From Chitinophaga pinensis (lineage in GTDB: Bacteria; Bacteroidota; Bacteroidia; UKL13-3): a stretch of DNA of 64,000 bases. Below the pieces are notes generated by a model. It made no database searches. It was not told the DNA's origin and saw nothing but the letters and a program-made list of their open reading frames with translations. Made by a program: the position numbers and the translations under genes. The stretch covers positions 1 through 64,000 of the forward strand of contig CAMAWM010000005.1 of the NCBI GenBank assembly GCA_945861965.1, written 5' to 3'. The first letter of the stretch is position 1, and the number at the start of each line of letters is the position of its first letter. This document shows positions 17,664 to 26,557 of the stretch, piece after piece.

Positions 17664-18029
17664 ATGCAGAATGTTTCAATAGATTACTTTGCTATATTTT
17701 TACAATTTTGTGTAGGTGCAGGATTCGTAATTACTACGATGTTGGTCACACATTATGTTGGTCCAAAAAGAAAAACAAGTGATAAACTTGCAAGTTTCGA
17801 ATGTGGCATAGATAGCCAAGGAAACGCTCGTTTGCCTTTTTCAATCAAATATTTTTTAACTGCAATTTTGTTTGTACTTTTTGATGTAGAAGTAATTTTT
17901 ATGTATCCATGGGCTGTAAATTTTAAAGCACTTGGAACAAACGGATTTATTGAAATGACATTATTTGTAGCAACACTATTGCTTGGATTTGTTTATATAA
18001 TTAAAAAAGGCGCCTTGAAATGGGAATAA
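17664..18029 (+). CDS. nuoA: NADH-quinone oxidoreductase subunit A
   Basis: Small membrane subunit of respiratory complex I at the junction of the membrane and peripheral arms. The 121 residues hold three membrane helices and the family segment KLASFECGIDSQGNARLPFS near residue 42. FDVEVIFMYPWAV, with the conserved acidic pair in helix 2, follows near residue 78. First gene of the operon, just downstream of the promoter; nuoB follows after 66 bases. Confidence 0.95.
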   Translation: MQNVSIDYFAIFLQFCVGAGFVITTMLVTHYVGPKRKTSDKLASFECGIDSQGNARLPFSIKYFLTAILFVLFDVEVIFMYPWAVNFKALGTNGFIEMTLFVATLLLGFVYIIKKGALKWE

Positions 18030-18095
18030 AAATTATGAGTGCTGAATTATGAATTGAACAAAGGTTTCGAAATTCAAAAATATAAAATTTAATAC

Positions 18096-18647
18096 ATGTC
18101 AAACGTACAAGATATACAATTAAAAAAAGCTCCTCCAGGATTGGAAGGATCAGGTTTTTTTGCTACAAAACTGGAGCAAGCAATCGGATTGGCACGAGCA
18201 AATTCTATTTGGCCATTACCATTTGCAACCTCGTGTTGTGGAATTGAATTTATGGCAACCATGGCATCAAACTATGACTTGGCACGATTTGGCAGCGAGC
18301 GTTTGAGTTTTTCGCCACGTCAAGCCGATCTATTGATGGTTATGGGAACTATAGCTAAAAAAATGGGACCGGTTGTAAAACAAGTGTACCTTCAAATGGC
18401 TGAACCAAGATGGGTTATTGCTGTTGGTGCATGTGCATCATCGGGCGGAATTTTTGATACATACTCAGTTTTGCAGGGAATTGACAAAGTAGTTCCTGTC
18501 GATGTGTATGTTCCAGGTTGTCCACCTCGTCCCGAACAAATTATTGATGGAATTATAAAAATTCAGGAGCTTATAAAAAATGAAAGTTTGCGGAGAAGAA
18601 ATTCAATTAAATACAAAGAACTTTTGGCAAGCTACGGAATTCAATAA
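18096..18647 (+). CDS. nuoB: NADH-quinone oxidoreductase subunit B
   Basis: Peripheral subunit carrying the terminal 4Fe-4S cluster N2, which passes electrons to quinone. The tandem cysteines in TSCCGIEFMA near residue 46, GACASSGG near 112 and VPGCPPRPEQI near 143 supply the ligands. Length 183 is typical. The stop codon is directly followed by the nuoC ATG, which implies coupled translation. Confidence 0.97.
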   Translation: MSNVQDIQLKKAPPGLEGSGFFATKLEQAIGLARANSIWPLPFATSCCGIEFMATMASNYDLARFGSERLSFSPRQADLLMVMGTIAKKMGPVVKQVYLQMAEPRWVIAVGACASSGGIFDTYSVLQGIDKVVPVDVYVPGCPPRPEQIIDGIIKIQELIKNESLRRRNSIKYKELLASYGIQ

Positions 18648-19151
18648 ATGGAAATTAACAACTCATATTTATTAGCCGAAATAAAAACAAAGTTTGAAAG
18701 CGATGTTATAAATTGTGACGAACAATTTGGGTTGCTTTCAGTTGAACTGAGCAGAACAAAAATTTTGGAATTGCTTGAGTATTTATTTCAACACTCAGAT
18801 TTGCAGATGCAGTTTCTTACTGACATTTGTGGCGTTCATTATCCTCAAAAAAGCGGAAATGAATTTGGCGTAGTATATCATCTTCACAGCTTGATTAACA
18901 ATATTAGACTGAGAATTAAATGTTTTATGCCTACCGATGATACTAACATTCAATCGGTATCAAACCTATTTTCAGCAGCCAATTGGATGGAACGCGAAAC
19001 ATTTGATTTTTATGGAATAAATTTTACTGGCCATCCAAATTTAAAACGAATTTTAAACGTGGATGAAATGGATTATTTTCCTATGAGAAAAGAATATCCA
19101 CTTGAAGACGGAACTAGAACTGATAAAGACGATACGTATTTTGGAAGATAA
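18648..19151 (+). CDS. nuoC: NADH-quinone oxidoreductase subunit C
   Basis: The 30-kDa type subunit of the peripheral arm, which holds no cofactor. It shows the family signature ERETFDFYGINFTGHPNLKR near residue 122 and the end segment FPMRKEYPLEDG. It is a separate gene of 167 residues, not fused to nuoD as in enterobacteria. It abuts nuoB with no spacer and nuoD starts three bases after its stop. Confidence 0.95.
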   Translation: MEINNSYLLAEIKTKFESDVINCDEQFGLLSVELSRTKILELLEYLFQHSDLQMQFLTDICGVHYPQKSGNEFGVVYHLHSLINNIRLRIKCFMPTDDTNIQSVSNLFSAANWMERETFDFYGINFTGHPNLKRILNVDEMDYFPMRKEYPLEDGTRTDKDDTYFGR

Positions 19152-19154
19152 TAA

Positions 19155-20354
19155 ATGAGCCAAGAATTAGAAACAATAAAACCAAACGAAAAAGATTTTA
19201 ATATATTAAATCTTGGTCCTACGCATCCTGCAACGCACGGAGTATTTCAGAATGTGTTGAAAATGGATGGCGAAATTATTCACGATTCAGAATCTACAAT
19301 TGGCTACATCCACCGTGCTTTTGAAAAAATTGCAGAACACAGACCCTACTATCAAATTACACCTTTAACAGACAGATTGAATTATTGTTCATCGCCAATA
19401 AACAATATGGGTTGGCACATGACCGTTGAAAAATTATTGGGCGTTCAAACTCCAAAACGCGTTGATTACATGCGAATAATAATTATGGAATTGGCCAGAA
19501 TTTCAGATCATATTGTTTGCAATTCTGTAATTGGAGTTGATGCTGGAGCATTAACTGGATTCACTTATATTTTTCAATGGCGCGAAAAAATTTACGATAT
19601 CTACGAAGAAATATGTGGCGCTCGATTAACAACCAATATTGGTAGAATTGGTGGAATGGAAAGAGATTTCAACAAAGAATGCATTAAAAAGATTAGAAGT
19701 TTTTTAAATGATTTCCCAAAAGCATTTGCTGAATTTTCAAGTTTGTTAGAACGAAACCGAATTTTCATGGACAGAGTAATTAATGTCGGAAAAATATCTG
19801 CTGAACGAGCATTAAATTATGGCTTTACAGGGCCAAACCTAAGAGCAGCTGGTGTTGATTACGATGTGCGCGTGATGAATCCATATTGCTCGTATCAAGA
19901 TTTTGATTTTATAATTCCTGTAGGAACCAATGGCGATACTTACGACCGTTTTATGGTTCGTCAGCAGGAAATTTTAGAGAGTTTAAAAATTATTAAAAAT
20001 GCATTGGATAATTTGCCCGAAGGGAAATTCTTTGCAGATGTCCCCGAATTTTTTCTTCCACCAAAAGACGAAGTTTACAACAACATGGAAGCGTTAATCT
20101 GGCATTTTAAAATTGTTATGGGCGAAGCTGATGTTCCAGTTGGCGAAGTGTATCATGCTGTTGAAGGTGGTAACGGTGAATTAGGTTTTTACTTGGTAAG
20201 CGATGGCGGTAGAGCTCCATTCCGTTTGCATTTTCGCAGACCTTGTTTTATTTATTATCAGGCATTTCCTGAGATGGTAAAAGGAAGTATGCTTAGCGAT
20301 GCAATTATTACTTTGAGTAGCATGAATGTTATAGCAGGAGAATTAGACGCTTAA
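19155..20354 (+). CDS. nuoD: NADH-quinone oxidoreductase subunit D
   Basis: The 49-kDa subunit, which with NuoB forms the quinone-binding cavity and descends from hydrogenase large subunits. It starts near LGPTHPATHGVFQ (with the quinone-site histidine) at residue 20. It continues with YIHRAFEKIAEHR, GALTGFTYIFQWREKIY and EGGNGELGFYLVSDG. It ends in the family's DVIxGE-like SSMNVIAGELDA. The 399 residues are full length. The hydrogenase metal cysteines are absent, as in all NuoD. Confidence 0.97.
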   Translation: MSQELETIKPNEKDFNILNLGPTHPATHGVFQNVLKMDGEIIHDSESTIGYIHRAFEKIAEHRPYYQITPLTDRLNYCSSPINNMGWHMTVEKLLGVQTPKRVDYMRIIIMELARISDHIVCNSVIGVDAGALTGFTYIFQWREKIYDIYEEICGARLTTNIGRIGGMERDFNKECIKKIRSFLNDFPKAFAEFSSLLERNRIFMDRVINVGKISAERALNYGFTGPNLRAAGVDYDVRVMNPYCSYQDFDFIIPVGTNGDTYDRFMVRQQEILESLKIIKNALDNLPEGKFFADVPEFFLPPKDEVYNNMEALIWHFKIVMGEADVPVGEVYHAVEGGNGELGFYLVSDGGRAPFRLHFRRPCFIYYQAFPEMVKGSMLSDAIITLSSMNVIAGELDA

Positions 20355-20370
20355 AATTTTGAATCAAAAA

Positions 20371-20916
20371 ATGACCGAAACGAAAGAAATAAAATTCAAC
20401 GAAGAAACATTAGAATTGGTTCAACGAATCATTAAGCGTTATCCTGAAGGAAAACAAAAATCTGCCTTGCTCCCACTTTTACATTTGGCACAAGCAGAAT
20501 TTGATGGTTGGTTGAGTGCGCCAACAATGGATTATGTCGCTTCATTGTTAAACATATTGCCAATCGAAGTGTACGAAGTTGCTTCATTTTACAGCATGTA
20601 CAATTTAAAACCTGTTGGAAAATGTGTAATTGAGGTTTGTCGAACCAGCAGTTGTTGGTTAATGGGAGCTGAAGATATTATTAAGTATTTGGAAAATAAA
20701 CTTAGTATAAAAGCTGGCGAAACCACAGAAGATGGAATGTTCTCAATCAAAACAGTTGAATGTTTAGGAAGTTGCGGTACAGCTCCAATGATGATGTGCG
20801 GATCGCAATTTCATGAAAAACTTAGTTTTGAAAAAGTAGATAACATACTTGACAAACTGAAATCAGATGACAAACGAAAAACTTATTTTGATGCGGTTGT
20901 GGTTGAAGATTATTAA
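20371..20916 (+). CDS. nuoE: NADH-quinone oxidoreductase subunit E
   Basis: The 24-kDa thioredoxin-like subunit with 2Fe-2S cluster N1a. The four cysteine ligands are in VCRTSSCWLMG near residue 85 and VECLGSCGTAPMM near 130. The ATG at 20371 gives 181 residues; a TTG four codons earlier is in frame but unnecessary. The start follows nuoD by 16 bases and the protein works with NuoF in the NADH-oxidising module. The spacer to nuoF is 57 bases, one of the longer ones in the operon. Confidence 0.95.
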   Translation: MTETKEIKFNEETLELVQRIIKRYPEGKQKSALLPLLHLAQAEFDGWLSAPTMDYVASLLNILPIEVYEVASFYSMYNLKPVGKCVIEVCRTSSCWLMGAEDIIKYLENKLSIKAGETTEDGMFSIKTVECLGSCGTAPMMMCGSQFHEKLSFEKVDNILDKLKSDDKRKTYFDAVVVEDY

Positions 20917-20973
20917 TTAGAAAAATTCGCAGATTCACTAATTTAAACTTGTGATTCTGTATTGAAAAAATAA

Positions 20974-22317
20974 ATGGGTAAAAAAATATTACTTAAACAC
21001 GATCATGTTTCTGGCATTCAGGGATACGAAGTTTACCGCAAAATGGGTGGTTATACTTCTGTAGAAAGAGCATTGAAAAATATGACTCCTAATGAAGTTA
21101 CAGAAGAGGTGAAAAAATCTGGACTTCGTGGACGTGGCGGAGCAGGTTTTCCTACTGGTTTGAAATGGAGTTTTATGGCCAAACCTAAAGGCGTAAAACG
21201 CTATTTGGTTTGCAATGCCGATGAATCAGAGCCGGGCACTTTCAAAGACCGTTACCTCATGTCTCGCATTCCACATTTATTAATTGAAGGAATGATTGCC
21301 TCAAGTTATGCATTGGGCGCAAACACAGCTTACATTTATATTCGAGGTGAGTTTTTTTACATAGCAAGAATTTTAGAAAATGCAATTAACGAAGCATACG
21401 CAAATGGTTGGCTCGGAAAAAATATTTTAGACAGCAATTATTCGTTGGATTTATTTGTTCATACTGGAGCGGGTGCATACATATGTGGCGAAGAAACTGC
21501 ATTGCTTGAAAGCTTGGAAGGAAAACGTGGAAACCCTCGAATAAAACCGCCATTCCCAGCTGTCAAAGGCGCATGGGATTGTCCCACAGTTGTAAATAAT
21601 GTTGAAACCATTGCCGCAGTTGTCCCTATAATAAATGATGGTGGAGAAGCCTATTCTAAAGTTGGTATTGGAAAGTCAACCGGCACAAAATTGATTTCTG
21701 CTTCAGGGCATATTAATAAGCCAGGAGTGTATGAAATAGAAATGGGAATAACGGTTGAAGATTTTATTTATAGCGATGAGTATTGTGGTGGAATATTAAA
21801 CGGAAAGAAACTGAAAGCAGTTGTTGCTGGTGGCTCTTCTGTTCCAATATTACCCGCAGATTTAATTTTAAAAACTGCAAATGGCAAACCTCGATTAATG
21901 AGTTATGAAAGTTTGGCCGATGGTGGTTTTACAACAGGAACCATGTTGGGTTCGGGTGGATTTATTGTAATGGATGAAACAACAAGTATTGTAAAAAACT
22001 TATGGAATTTCACTCGTTTTTACCACCACGAAAGTTGCGGACAATGCAGTCCATGTAGAGAAGGAACTGCTTGGATGGAAAAAGTATTGCATAAAATTTT
22101 AGACGGACAAGGATCATTAACGGATATAGATTTGCTTTGGGAAATACAGCGAAAGATTGAGGGCAATACCATTTGCCCACTTGGCGAAGCAGCCGCTTGG
22201 CCAGTAGCAAGTGCAATTCGTCATTTCAAATCAGAGTTTGAAGAGTATGTTAAAAATCCATCAAGTATTAACGATGTAAAACATTATTTTGAAGTAAATA
22301 AATTGGAAATGGCATAA
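20974..22317 (+). CDS. nuoF: NADH-quinone oxidoreductase subunit F
   Basis: The 51-kDa subunit that binds NADH, FMN and 4Fe-4S cluster N3. The nucleotide-binding GLRGRGGAGFPTGLKWSF lies near residue 50. The FMN loop is GAGAYICGEETALLESLEG near 168, and the cluster ligands are in ESCGQCSPCREGT near 350 with the fourth cysteine in NTICPLGEAAAWP. Length 447 is complete. It follows nuoE and precedes the short nuoG, giving the standard N-module order. Confidence 0.97.
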   Translation: MGKKILLKHDHVSGIQGYEVYRKMGGYTSVERALKNMTPNEVTEEVKKSGLRGRGGAGFPTGLKWSFMAKPKGVKRYLVCNADESEPGTFKDRYLMSRIPHLLIEGMIASSYALGANTAYIYIRGEFFYIARILENAINEAYANGWLGKNILDSNYSLDLFVHTGAGAYICGEETALLESLEGKRGNPRIKPPFPAVKGAWDCPTVVNNVETIAAVVPIINDGGEAYSKVGIGKSTGTKLISASGHINKPGVYEIEMGITVEDFIYSDEYCGGILNGKKLKAVVAGGSSVPILPADLILKTANGKPRLMSYESLADGGFTTGTMLGSGGFIVMDETTSIVKNLWNFTRFYHHESCGQCSPCREGTAWMEKVLHKILDGQGSLTDIDLLWEIQRKIEGNTICPLGEAAAWPVASAIRHFKSEFEEYVKNPSSINDVKHYFEVNKLEMA

Positions 22318-22357
22318 CGCATTGAAAATTTTATAAACAGAAAGAAATTAATATCAA

Positions 22358-23356
22358 ATGCCAAAAGTAACCATTGACGGAAAAACAATTGAAGTAGCAG
22401 ATGGAACTACCATTTTGCAAGCCGCGCGCATGCTTGGAAAAGAAGTAGCACCTCCGGCAATGTGCTTTTATACCAATCTAAAAACAAGCGGTGGATATTG
22501 CCGAACTTGTTTGGTTAAAGTTAGCAAAGGCAGTGATAAAGATCCTCGTCCAATGCCAAAACTTGTGGCCAGTTGCCGTACTCCAATAATGGATGGAATG
22601 GAGGTTCAAAACAATACTTCGCCCGAAGTAATTGACGCTCGCAAAGGTGTTGTTGAATTTTTATTAATTAATCATCCGCTTGATTGCCCTGTTTGCGACC
22701 AAGCCGGTGAATGTCATTTGCAAGATTTGAGTTACGAAAATGGATCTGCAAAAACACGCACCGAATTTGAACGCAGAACTTTTAATAAAATTGAAATTGG
22801 CAACAAAATTCAATTGCACATGACTCGTTGTATTTTGTGTTATCGATGCGTAAAAGTGGCAGAACAAATTACTGACGGCCGAGTTCATGGAGTAATAAAT
22901 CGTGGCGACCATTCAGAAATTTCAACATATATTGAAGAAGTAATTGATAATGATTTTAGCGGAAATGTAATTGATGTTTGTCCAGTTGGGGCATTAACAG
23001 ATAAAACATTTCGATTTAAAAGCAGAGTTTGGTTTACAAAGCCAATGAGCGCACATCGTACTTGTGATAAGTGCAGTGGCAAAGTAACCTTGTGGTATCA
23101 AGGAGATGAGGTTTTGCGAACAACTGGACGAAAAGATCAGTGGGGAGAAGTAGAAGAATTTATTTGCAACACATGCCGCTTCGACAAAAAATTAACAAGC
23201 GATTGGACAATTGAAGGTCCAACTATAGTTGATAAACATTCAGTGATTTCAGCCAATCATTACGAGGGCATGATTATACCAAATGAATTAACTTTGAACG
23301 ATATCAAAAAATTGCCATTATTAGAAAAAAATACAGATGGGAATACTGAGTTTTAA
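22358..23356 (+). CDS. nuoG: NADH-quinone oxidoreductase subunit G, short form
   Basis: The iron-sulphur subunit of the NADH module, here 332 residues against about 700-900 in proteobacteria. It keeps the N-terminal 2Fe-2S domain (PPAMCFYTNLKTSGGYCRTC). It also keeps the His-plus-three-Cys cluster N5 site (HPLDCPVCDQAGECHLQD) and the N4 cluster site (RCILCYRCVKVAEQ with CPVGAL). Two further CxxC pairs (CDKCSG and CNTCRF near residues 238 and 275) mark the start of the molybdopterin-like domain. The rest of that domain, which holds no working cofactor in other bacteria, is absent. This shortening is known in Bacteroidota and is not a frameshift: no domain remnant follows. The last 20 bases overlap nuoH. 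Confidence 0.93.
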   Translation: MPKVTIDGKTIEVADGTTILQAARMLGKEVAPPAMCFYTNLKTSGGYCRTCLVKVSKGSDKDPRPMPKLVASCRTPIMDGMEVQNNTSPEVIDARKGVVEFLLINHPLDCPVCDQAGECHLQDLSYENGSAKTRTEFERRTFNKIEIGNKIQLHMTRCILCYRCVKVAEQITDGRVHGVINRGDHSEISTYIEEVIDNDFSGNVIDVCPVGALTDKTFRFKSRVWFTKPMSAHRTCDKCSGKVTLWYQGDEVLRTTGRKDQWGEVEEFICNTCRFDKKLTSDWTIEGPTIVDKHSVISANHYEGMIIPNELTLNDIKKLPLLEKNTDGNTEF

Positions 23357-24362
23357 AATAATATTGATACTACTTATTTTCCTAGTTAGTCTGGGAATTG
23401 CAGCGTATAGCACTTATGGCGAGAGGAAAGTTGCTGCATTTTTGCAAGACAGATTAGGACCAGATCGTGCTGGCCCTTTTGGCTTATTGCAACCCATTGC
23501 CGATGGTGTAAAAATGCTTATGAAAGAAGAAATTATACCGGCCGTTTCCGATAAAATTCTTTTCATTCTAGGCCCTTGTATTTTTATGATGACTTCATTG
23601 ATGACAAGTGCCGTTATTCCATGGGGAACGCCAGTGCATATTGGCAATTCCGTTTTCAATCTTCAAGTTGCTGACATTAATATTGGGGTGCTTTACATTT
23701 TTGGTGTAGTAAGTTTGGGCGTTTACGGAATAATGATTGGCGGTTGGGCAAGCAATAACAAATTTGGTTTGCTTGGTGCCGTTCGGGCTTCATCCCAAAT
23801 GATAAGTTACGAACTTGCAATGGGCATGGCAATAATTGCAATATTGCTGATGTCAAATTCACTCAGCTTAAATGAAATTGTTGCTCAACAAAAAGGAATG
23901 AATTGGAATGTGTTTTATCAACCACTTGGATTCTTAATTTTTTTGGTGTGTGCATTTGCTGAGTGTAATCGTACTCCTTTTGATTTACCTGAATGCGAAA
24001 CTGAATTGGTTGGCGGATATCATACAGAGTATTCATCTATGAAATTAGGATTGTATTTATTTGCCGAATACATCAACATGTTTATTTCTTCGGCTGTAAT
24101 CTCATGTTTGTATTTTGGCGGTTACAATTTTCCGGGCTTAGATTACCTGTCAACTGTATTATCTCCTAATCTTGTTTCATTAATTAGCGTTGGCGCCTTG
24201 TTTACAAAAATATTTTTCTTCATCTTCTTTTATATGTGGATTCGTTGGACAATTCCTCGTTTTCGCTACGATCAATTGATGAAACTTGGATGGCAAATTT
24301 TATTGCCATTAGCAATATTAAATGTGTTGTTGACAGGAGGAGTACTTACTTTTTTAAAATAG
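23337..24362 (+). CDS. nuoH: NADH-quinone oxidoreductase subunit H
   Basis: Membrane subunit at the quinone entrance of complex I. The early cytoplasmic loop ERKVAAFLQDRLGPDRAGP near residue 30 and the segment FAECNRTPFDLPECETELVG near 205 are hallmark motifs lining the quinone channel. There are eight or so hydrophobic helices over 341 residues. The start codon lies inside the end of nuoG in another frame (20-base overlap), so translation is probably coupled. Confidence 0.97.
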   Translation: MGILSFKIILILLIFLVSLGIAAYSTYGERKVAAFLQDRLGPDRAGPFGLLQPIADGVKMLMKEEIIPAVSDKILFILGPCIFMMTSLMTSAVIPWGTPVHIGNSVFNLQVADINIGVLYIFGVVSLGVYGIMIGGWASNNKFGLLGAVRASSQMISYELAMGMAIIAILLMSNSLSLNEIVAQQKGMNWNVFYQPLGFLIFLVCAFAECNRTPFDLPECETELVGGYHTEYSSMKLGLYLFAEYINMFISSAVISCLYFGGYNFPGLDYLSTVLSPNLVSLISVGALFTKIFFFIFFYMWIRWTIPRFRYDQLMKLGWQILLPLAILNVLLTGGVLTFLK

Positions 24363-24401
24363 ATAATGTTGGATGAAAAGACAATTCAAAATTTACAATA
24401 A

Positions 24402-24938
24402 ATGCAGTTAACAAATAGAAGCAAAGTAATAGCAAAAAAAGAAATGAGTTTTATGGAGAGACTCTACATTCCTGCAATTTTAGGCGGGCTTGCTATTACT
24501 ATAAAGCATCTGTTTAAAAAGAAAGTTTCCTTGCGTTATCCAGAAGTTACAAGAGCGTTTGCACCTGTTTATCGCGGTATGCATGTATTAAAACGCGATG
24601 AGCTAGGAAGAGAAAATTGTACCGCCTGTGGATTGTGTGCGGTGGCTTGTCCAGCAGAAGCCATTACAATGGATGCAGCCGAAAGAAAATCGGGAGAAGA
24701 AAATTTGTATCGCGAAGAAAAATATGCTGCCAAATATGAAATAAATATGCTGCGTTGTATTTTTTGTGGATTGTGTGAAGAAGCTTGTCCAAAGGATGCA
24801 ATTTATTTGACAGATAGAATTGTACCTAGCGAATACAAACGAAATTCATTTATTTATGGCAAAGATATTTTAGTTGAAAAAGTAGATGAAAGAATAGATG
24901 TTTCAAAAAGGAAAAACGAATATTCAATTTTAAACTAA
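24402..24938 (+). CDS. nuoI: NADH-quinone oxidoreductase subunit I
   Basis: Ferredoxin-like subunit with 4Fe-4S clusters N6a and N6b, linking the peripheral chain to NuoB. Two complete ligand sets are visible: NCTACGLCAVACPAEAI near residue 68 and RCIFCGLCEEACPKDAI near 122. Length 178 is usual. The next gene, 13 bases on, does not encode a complex I subunit. Confidence 0.97.
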   Translation: MQLTNRSKVIAKKEMSFMERLYIPAILGGLAITIKHLFKKKVSLRYPEVTRAFAPVYRGMHVLKRDELGRENCTACGLCAVACPAEAITMDAAERKSGEENLYREEKYAAKYEINMLRCIFCGLCEEACPKDAIYLTDRIVPSEYKRNSFIYGKDILVEKVDERIDVSKRKNEYSILN

Positions 24939-24951
24939 AAACAATTAACCT

Positions 24952-25653
24952 ATGAAAAACGCAAGTTTGATTTTATTATTTAGCATTTTTTCAATTAGTT
25001 CCTTTTCACAGGACGAAAGAAAAAATCATATTTCTATGGGATTTGGTGGCGCATCTGCAACCGGAACTTTTTCCCAAATTACTGAAGCTGATGGTTCGGG
25101 ATATGCAAAAAATGGAAGTTGCAATTATTTGCAATATCAACGCGACCTTAACGATAAATGGTCTTTGGTTACAGAGTTTATAAGTATAACAAACGAAGTT
25201 GACAAAACAGCTTTGGCGGGGAAATACCAAAAAATCATTAAACTAGACAATCCTTTAACTATGGATGCTGAAGATTATTATTCACAAGGAATGTTGTTTG
25301 GAGTTATGTATAAAATCAAAAAAGCATTTTATGTTAGAATGTTGATTGGATCTGGAAGTTCAATGTTTCCAAAACAAACGATGACAGGACAATTTAATGA
25401 TTTAACACCACTTGAAATAAGACTCACAAGTGTTACTTCACAATCATCGCTTTTCAAATTGGGAATTGGGTATGATTTTAAAATGGGAAATCGTTGGGAG
25501 TTTAGAACAAACTTCGATTTGTTTTCTGCTTCGGCTAATTACAACAACATTCCTATCATTGATAAAATTAACAGTTTCATTTTAAATTTTACAAGTTTTG
25601 ATATTCAACAAACCAATTCGCTTTTAACAATTGGTGTTGGATTTAAATTATAA
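24952..25653 (+). CDS. secreted outer-membrane-like protein inside the nuo operon
   Basis: A 233-residue protein that I cannot assign to a named family. The signal peptide is MKNASLILLFSIFSISSFSQ (cleavage at residue 20). The mature protein has alternating strands such as KNHISMGFGGASATGTFSQ, YSQGMLFGVMYKIKKAFYVR, FKLGIGYDFKMGNRWEFR and the final LLTIGVGFKL, suggesting a small beta-barrel of about 8-10 strands. It begins 13 bases after nuoI on the same strand and nuoJ starts 48 bases after its stop, so it should be on the nuo transcript. Nothing in the sequence links it chemically to complex I. Base composition is like that of its neighbours, so recent transfer is not indicated. Confidence 0.72.
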   Translation: MKNASLILLFSIFSISSFSQDERKNHISMGFGGASATGTFSQITEADGSGYAKNGSCNYLQYQRDLNDKWSLVTEFISITNEVDKTALAGKYQKIIKLDNPLTMDAEDYYSQGMLFGVMYKIKKAFYVRMLIGSGSSMFPKQTMTGQFNDLTPLEIRLTSVTSQSSLFKLGIGYDFKMGNRWEFRTNFDLFSASANYNNIPIIDKINSFILNFTSFDIQQTNSLLTIGVGFKL

Positions 25654-25701
25654 AAAACATTTCGAGACGGATACAACATAAAATAAATTAAGTTATAAAA
25701 A

Positions 25702-26196
25702 TTGAGTCAAACTATCTTTTACATACTAGCCAGTTTATCTATAATTAGCGCATTGTTTGTCGTTTTTTCAAAGATCCCGATTTACAGTGTACTTTGGCTA
25801 ATCGTTTGTTTTTTCACAATTGCCGGACATTATGTAATGCTCAATGCTCAGTTTATGGCAATCGTTCACATCATTGTTTATGCAGGAGCAATTATGGTTT
25901 TGTTTTTATTTACGGTTATGTTATTAAATCTAAATAAAGAATCAGAACCTCATAAGCGAACGTATTTAAAATTTGCCGCCATACTTTCTGCAGGAGTTTT
26001 ATTTCTAACCTTGTTAGCGGCTTTTAAGAGTACAAATTTAACACCTTATCAATTGCCAGAAGTTAATGAAGTAGGATATATTCAAAATGTAGGCATCAAA
26101 CTTTTTACTGATTATTTATTGCCATTCGAAATTTCATCCATCTTGTTTTTATCTGCAATGATTGGAGCTGTGGTATTAGCAAAAAAAGAAAAATAA
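25702..26196 (+). CDS. nuoJ: NADH-quinone oxidoreductase subunit J
   Basis: Membrane subunit with five helices. The conserved helix 3 region HYVMLNAQFMAIVHIIVYAG near residue 45 contains the pi-bulge segment of the family, followed by IMVLFLFTVMLLNL. The start is a TTG at 25702: no in-frame ATG lies between it and the conserved helix, and the 164-residue length fits. It resumes the nuo order after the inserted outer-membrane-like gene. Confidence 0.93.
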   Translation: MSQTIFYILASLSIISALFVVFSKIPIYSVLWLIVCFFTIAGHYVMLNAQFMAIVHIIVYAGAIMVLFLFTVMLLNLNKESEPHKRTYLKFAAILSAGVLFLTLLAAFKSTNLTPYQLPEVNEVGYIQNVGIKLFTDYLLPFEISSILFLSAMIGAVVLAKKEK

Positions 26197-26199
26197 AAA

Positions 26200-26520
26200 A
26201 TGGAAAACACACTACAATCTGTCCCGCAAAATTGGTATTTGCTACTAAGCAGTTTTTTATTCTGCATTGGCGTAATGGGAGTTTTGTTTCGCAGAAACGC
26301 CATCATAATTCTTATGTGTGTAGAATTGATGTTGAACTCTGTAAATTTACTTTTAGTGAGTTACTCTTCGTATGCAGGAAACAACGATGGACAAGTTTTT
26401 GTTTTTTTTATCATGGTAGTTGCAGCTGCCGAAGTTGCAGTTGGATTGGCATTGTTAGTTAGTATTTTTCGAAATATTGCAAGCACCGATATTGATGTTT
26501 TGAGTAAATTAAAATGGTAA
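26200..26520 (+). CDS. nuoK: NADH-quinone oxidoreductase subunit K
   Basis: Small three-helix antiporter-like subunit of 106 residues. The family motif IILMCVELMLNSVNLLLVSY near residue 35 contains the buried glutamate used in proton transfer. A second acidic residue is in AAAEVAVGLALLV near 75. It starts three bases after nuoJ stops. Confidence 0.95.
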   Translation: MENTLQSVPQNWYLLLSSFLFCIGVMGVLFRRNAIIILMCVELMLNSVNLLLVSYSSYAGNNDGQVFVFFIMVVAAAEVAVGLALLVSIFRNIASTDIDVLSKLKW

Positions 26521-26557
26521 AATATTTAGTAACAAATAAATTTAAATTATAAATAAA

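Noticed and set aside
18030..18060. Short direct repeat (ATTATGAGTGCTGAATTATGA) between nuoA and nuoB, resembling a dispersed-repeat remnant
   Set aside because: Seen only once in the window, with no terminal inverted repeats or target duplication.
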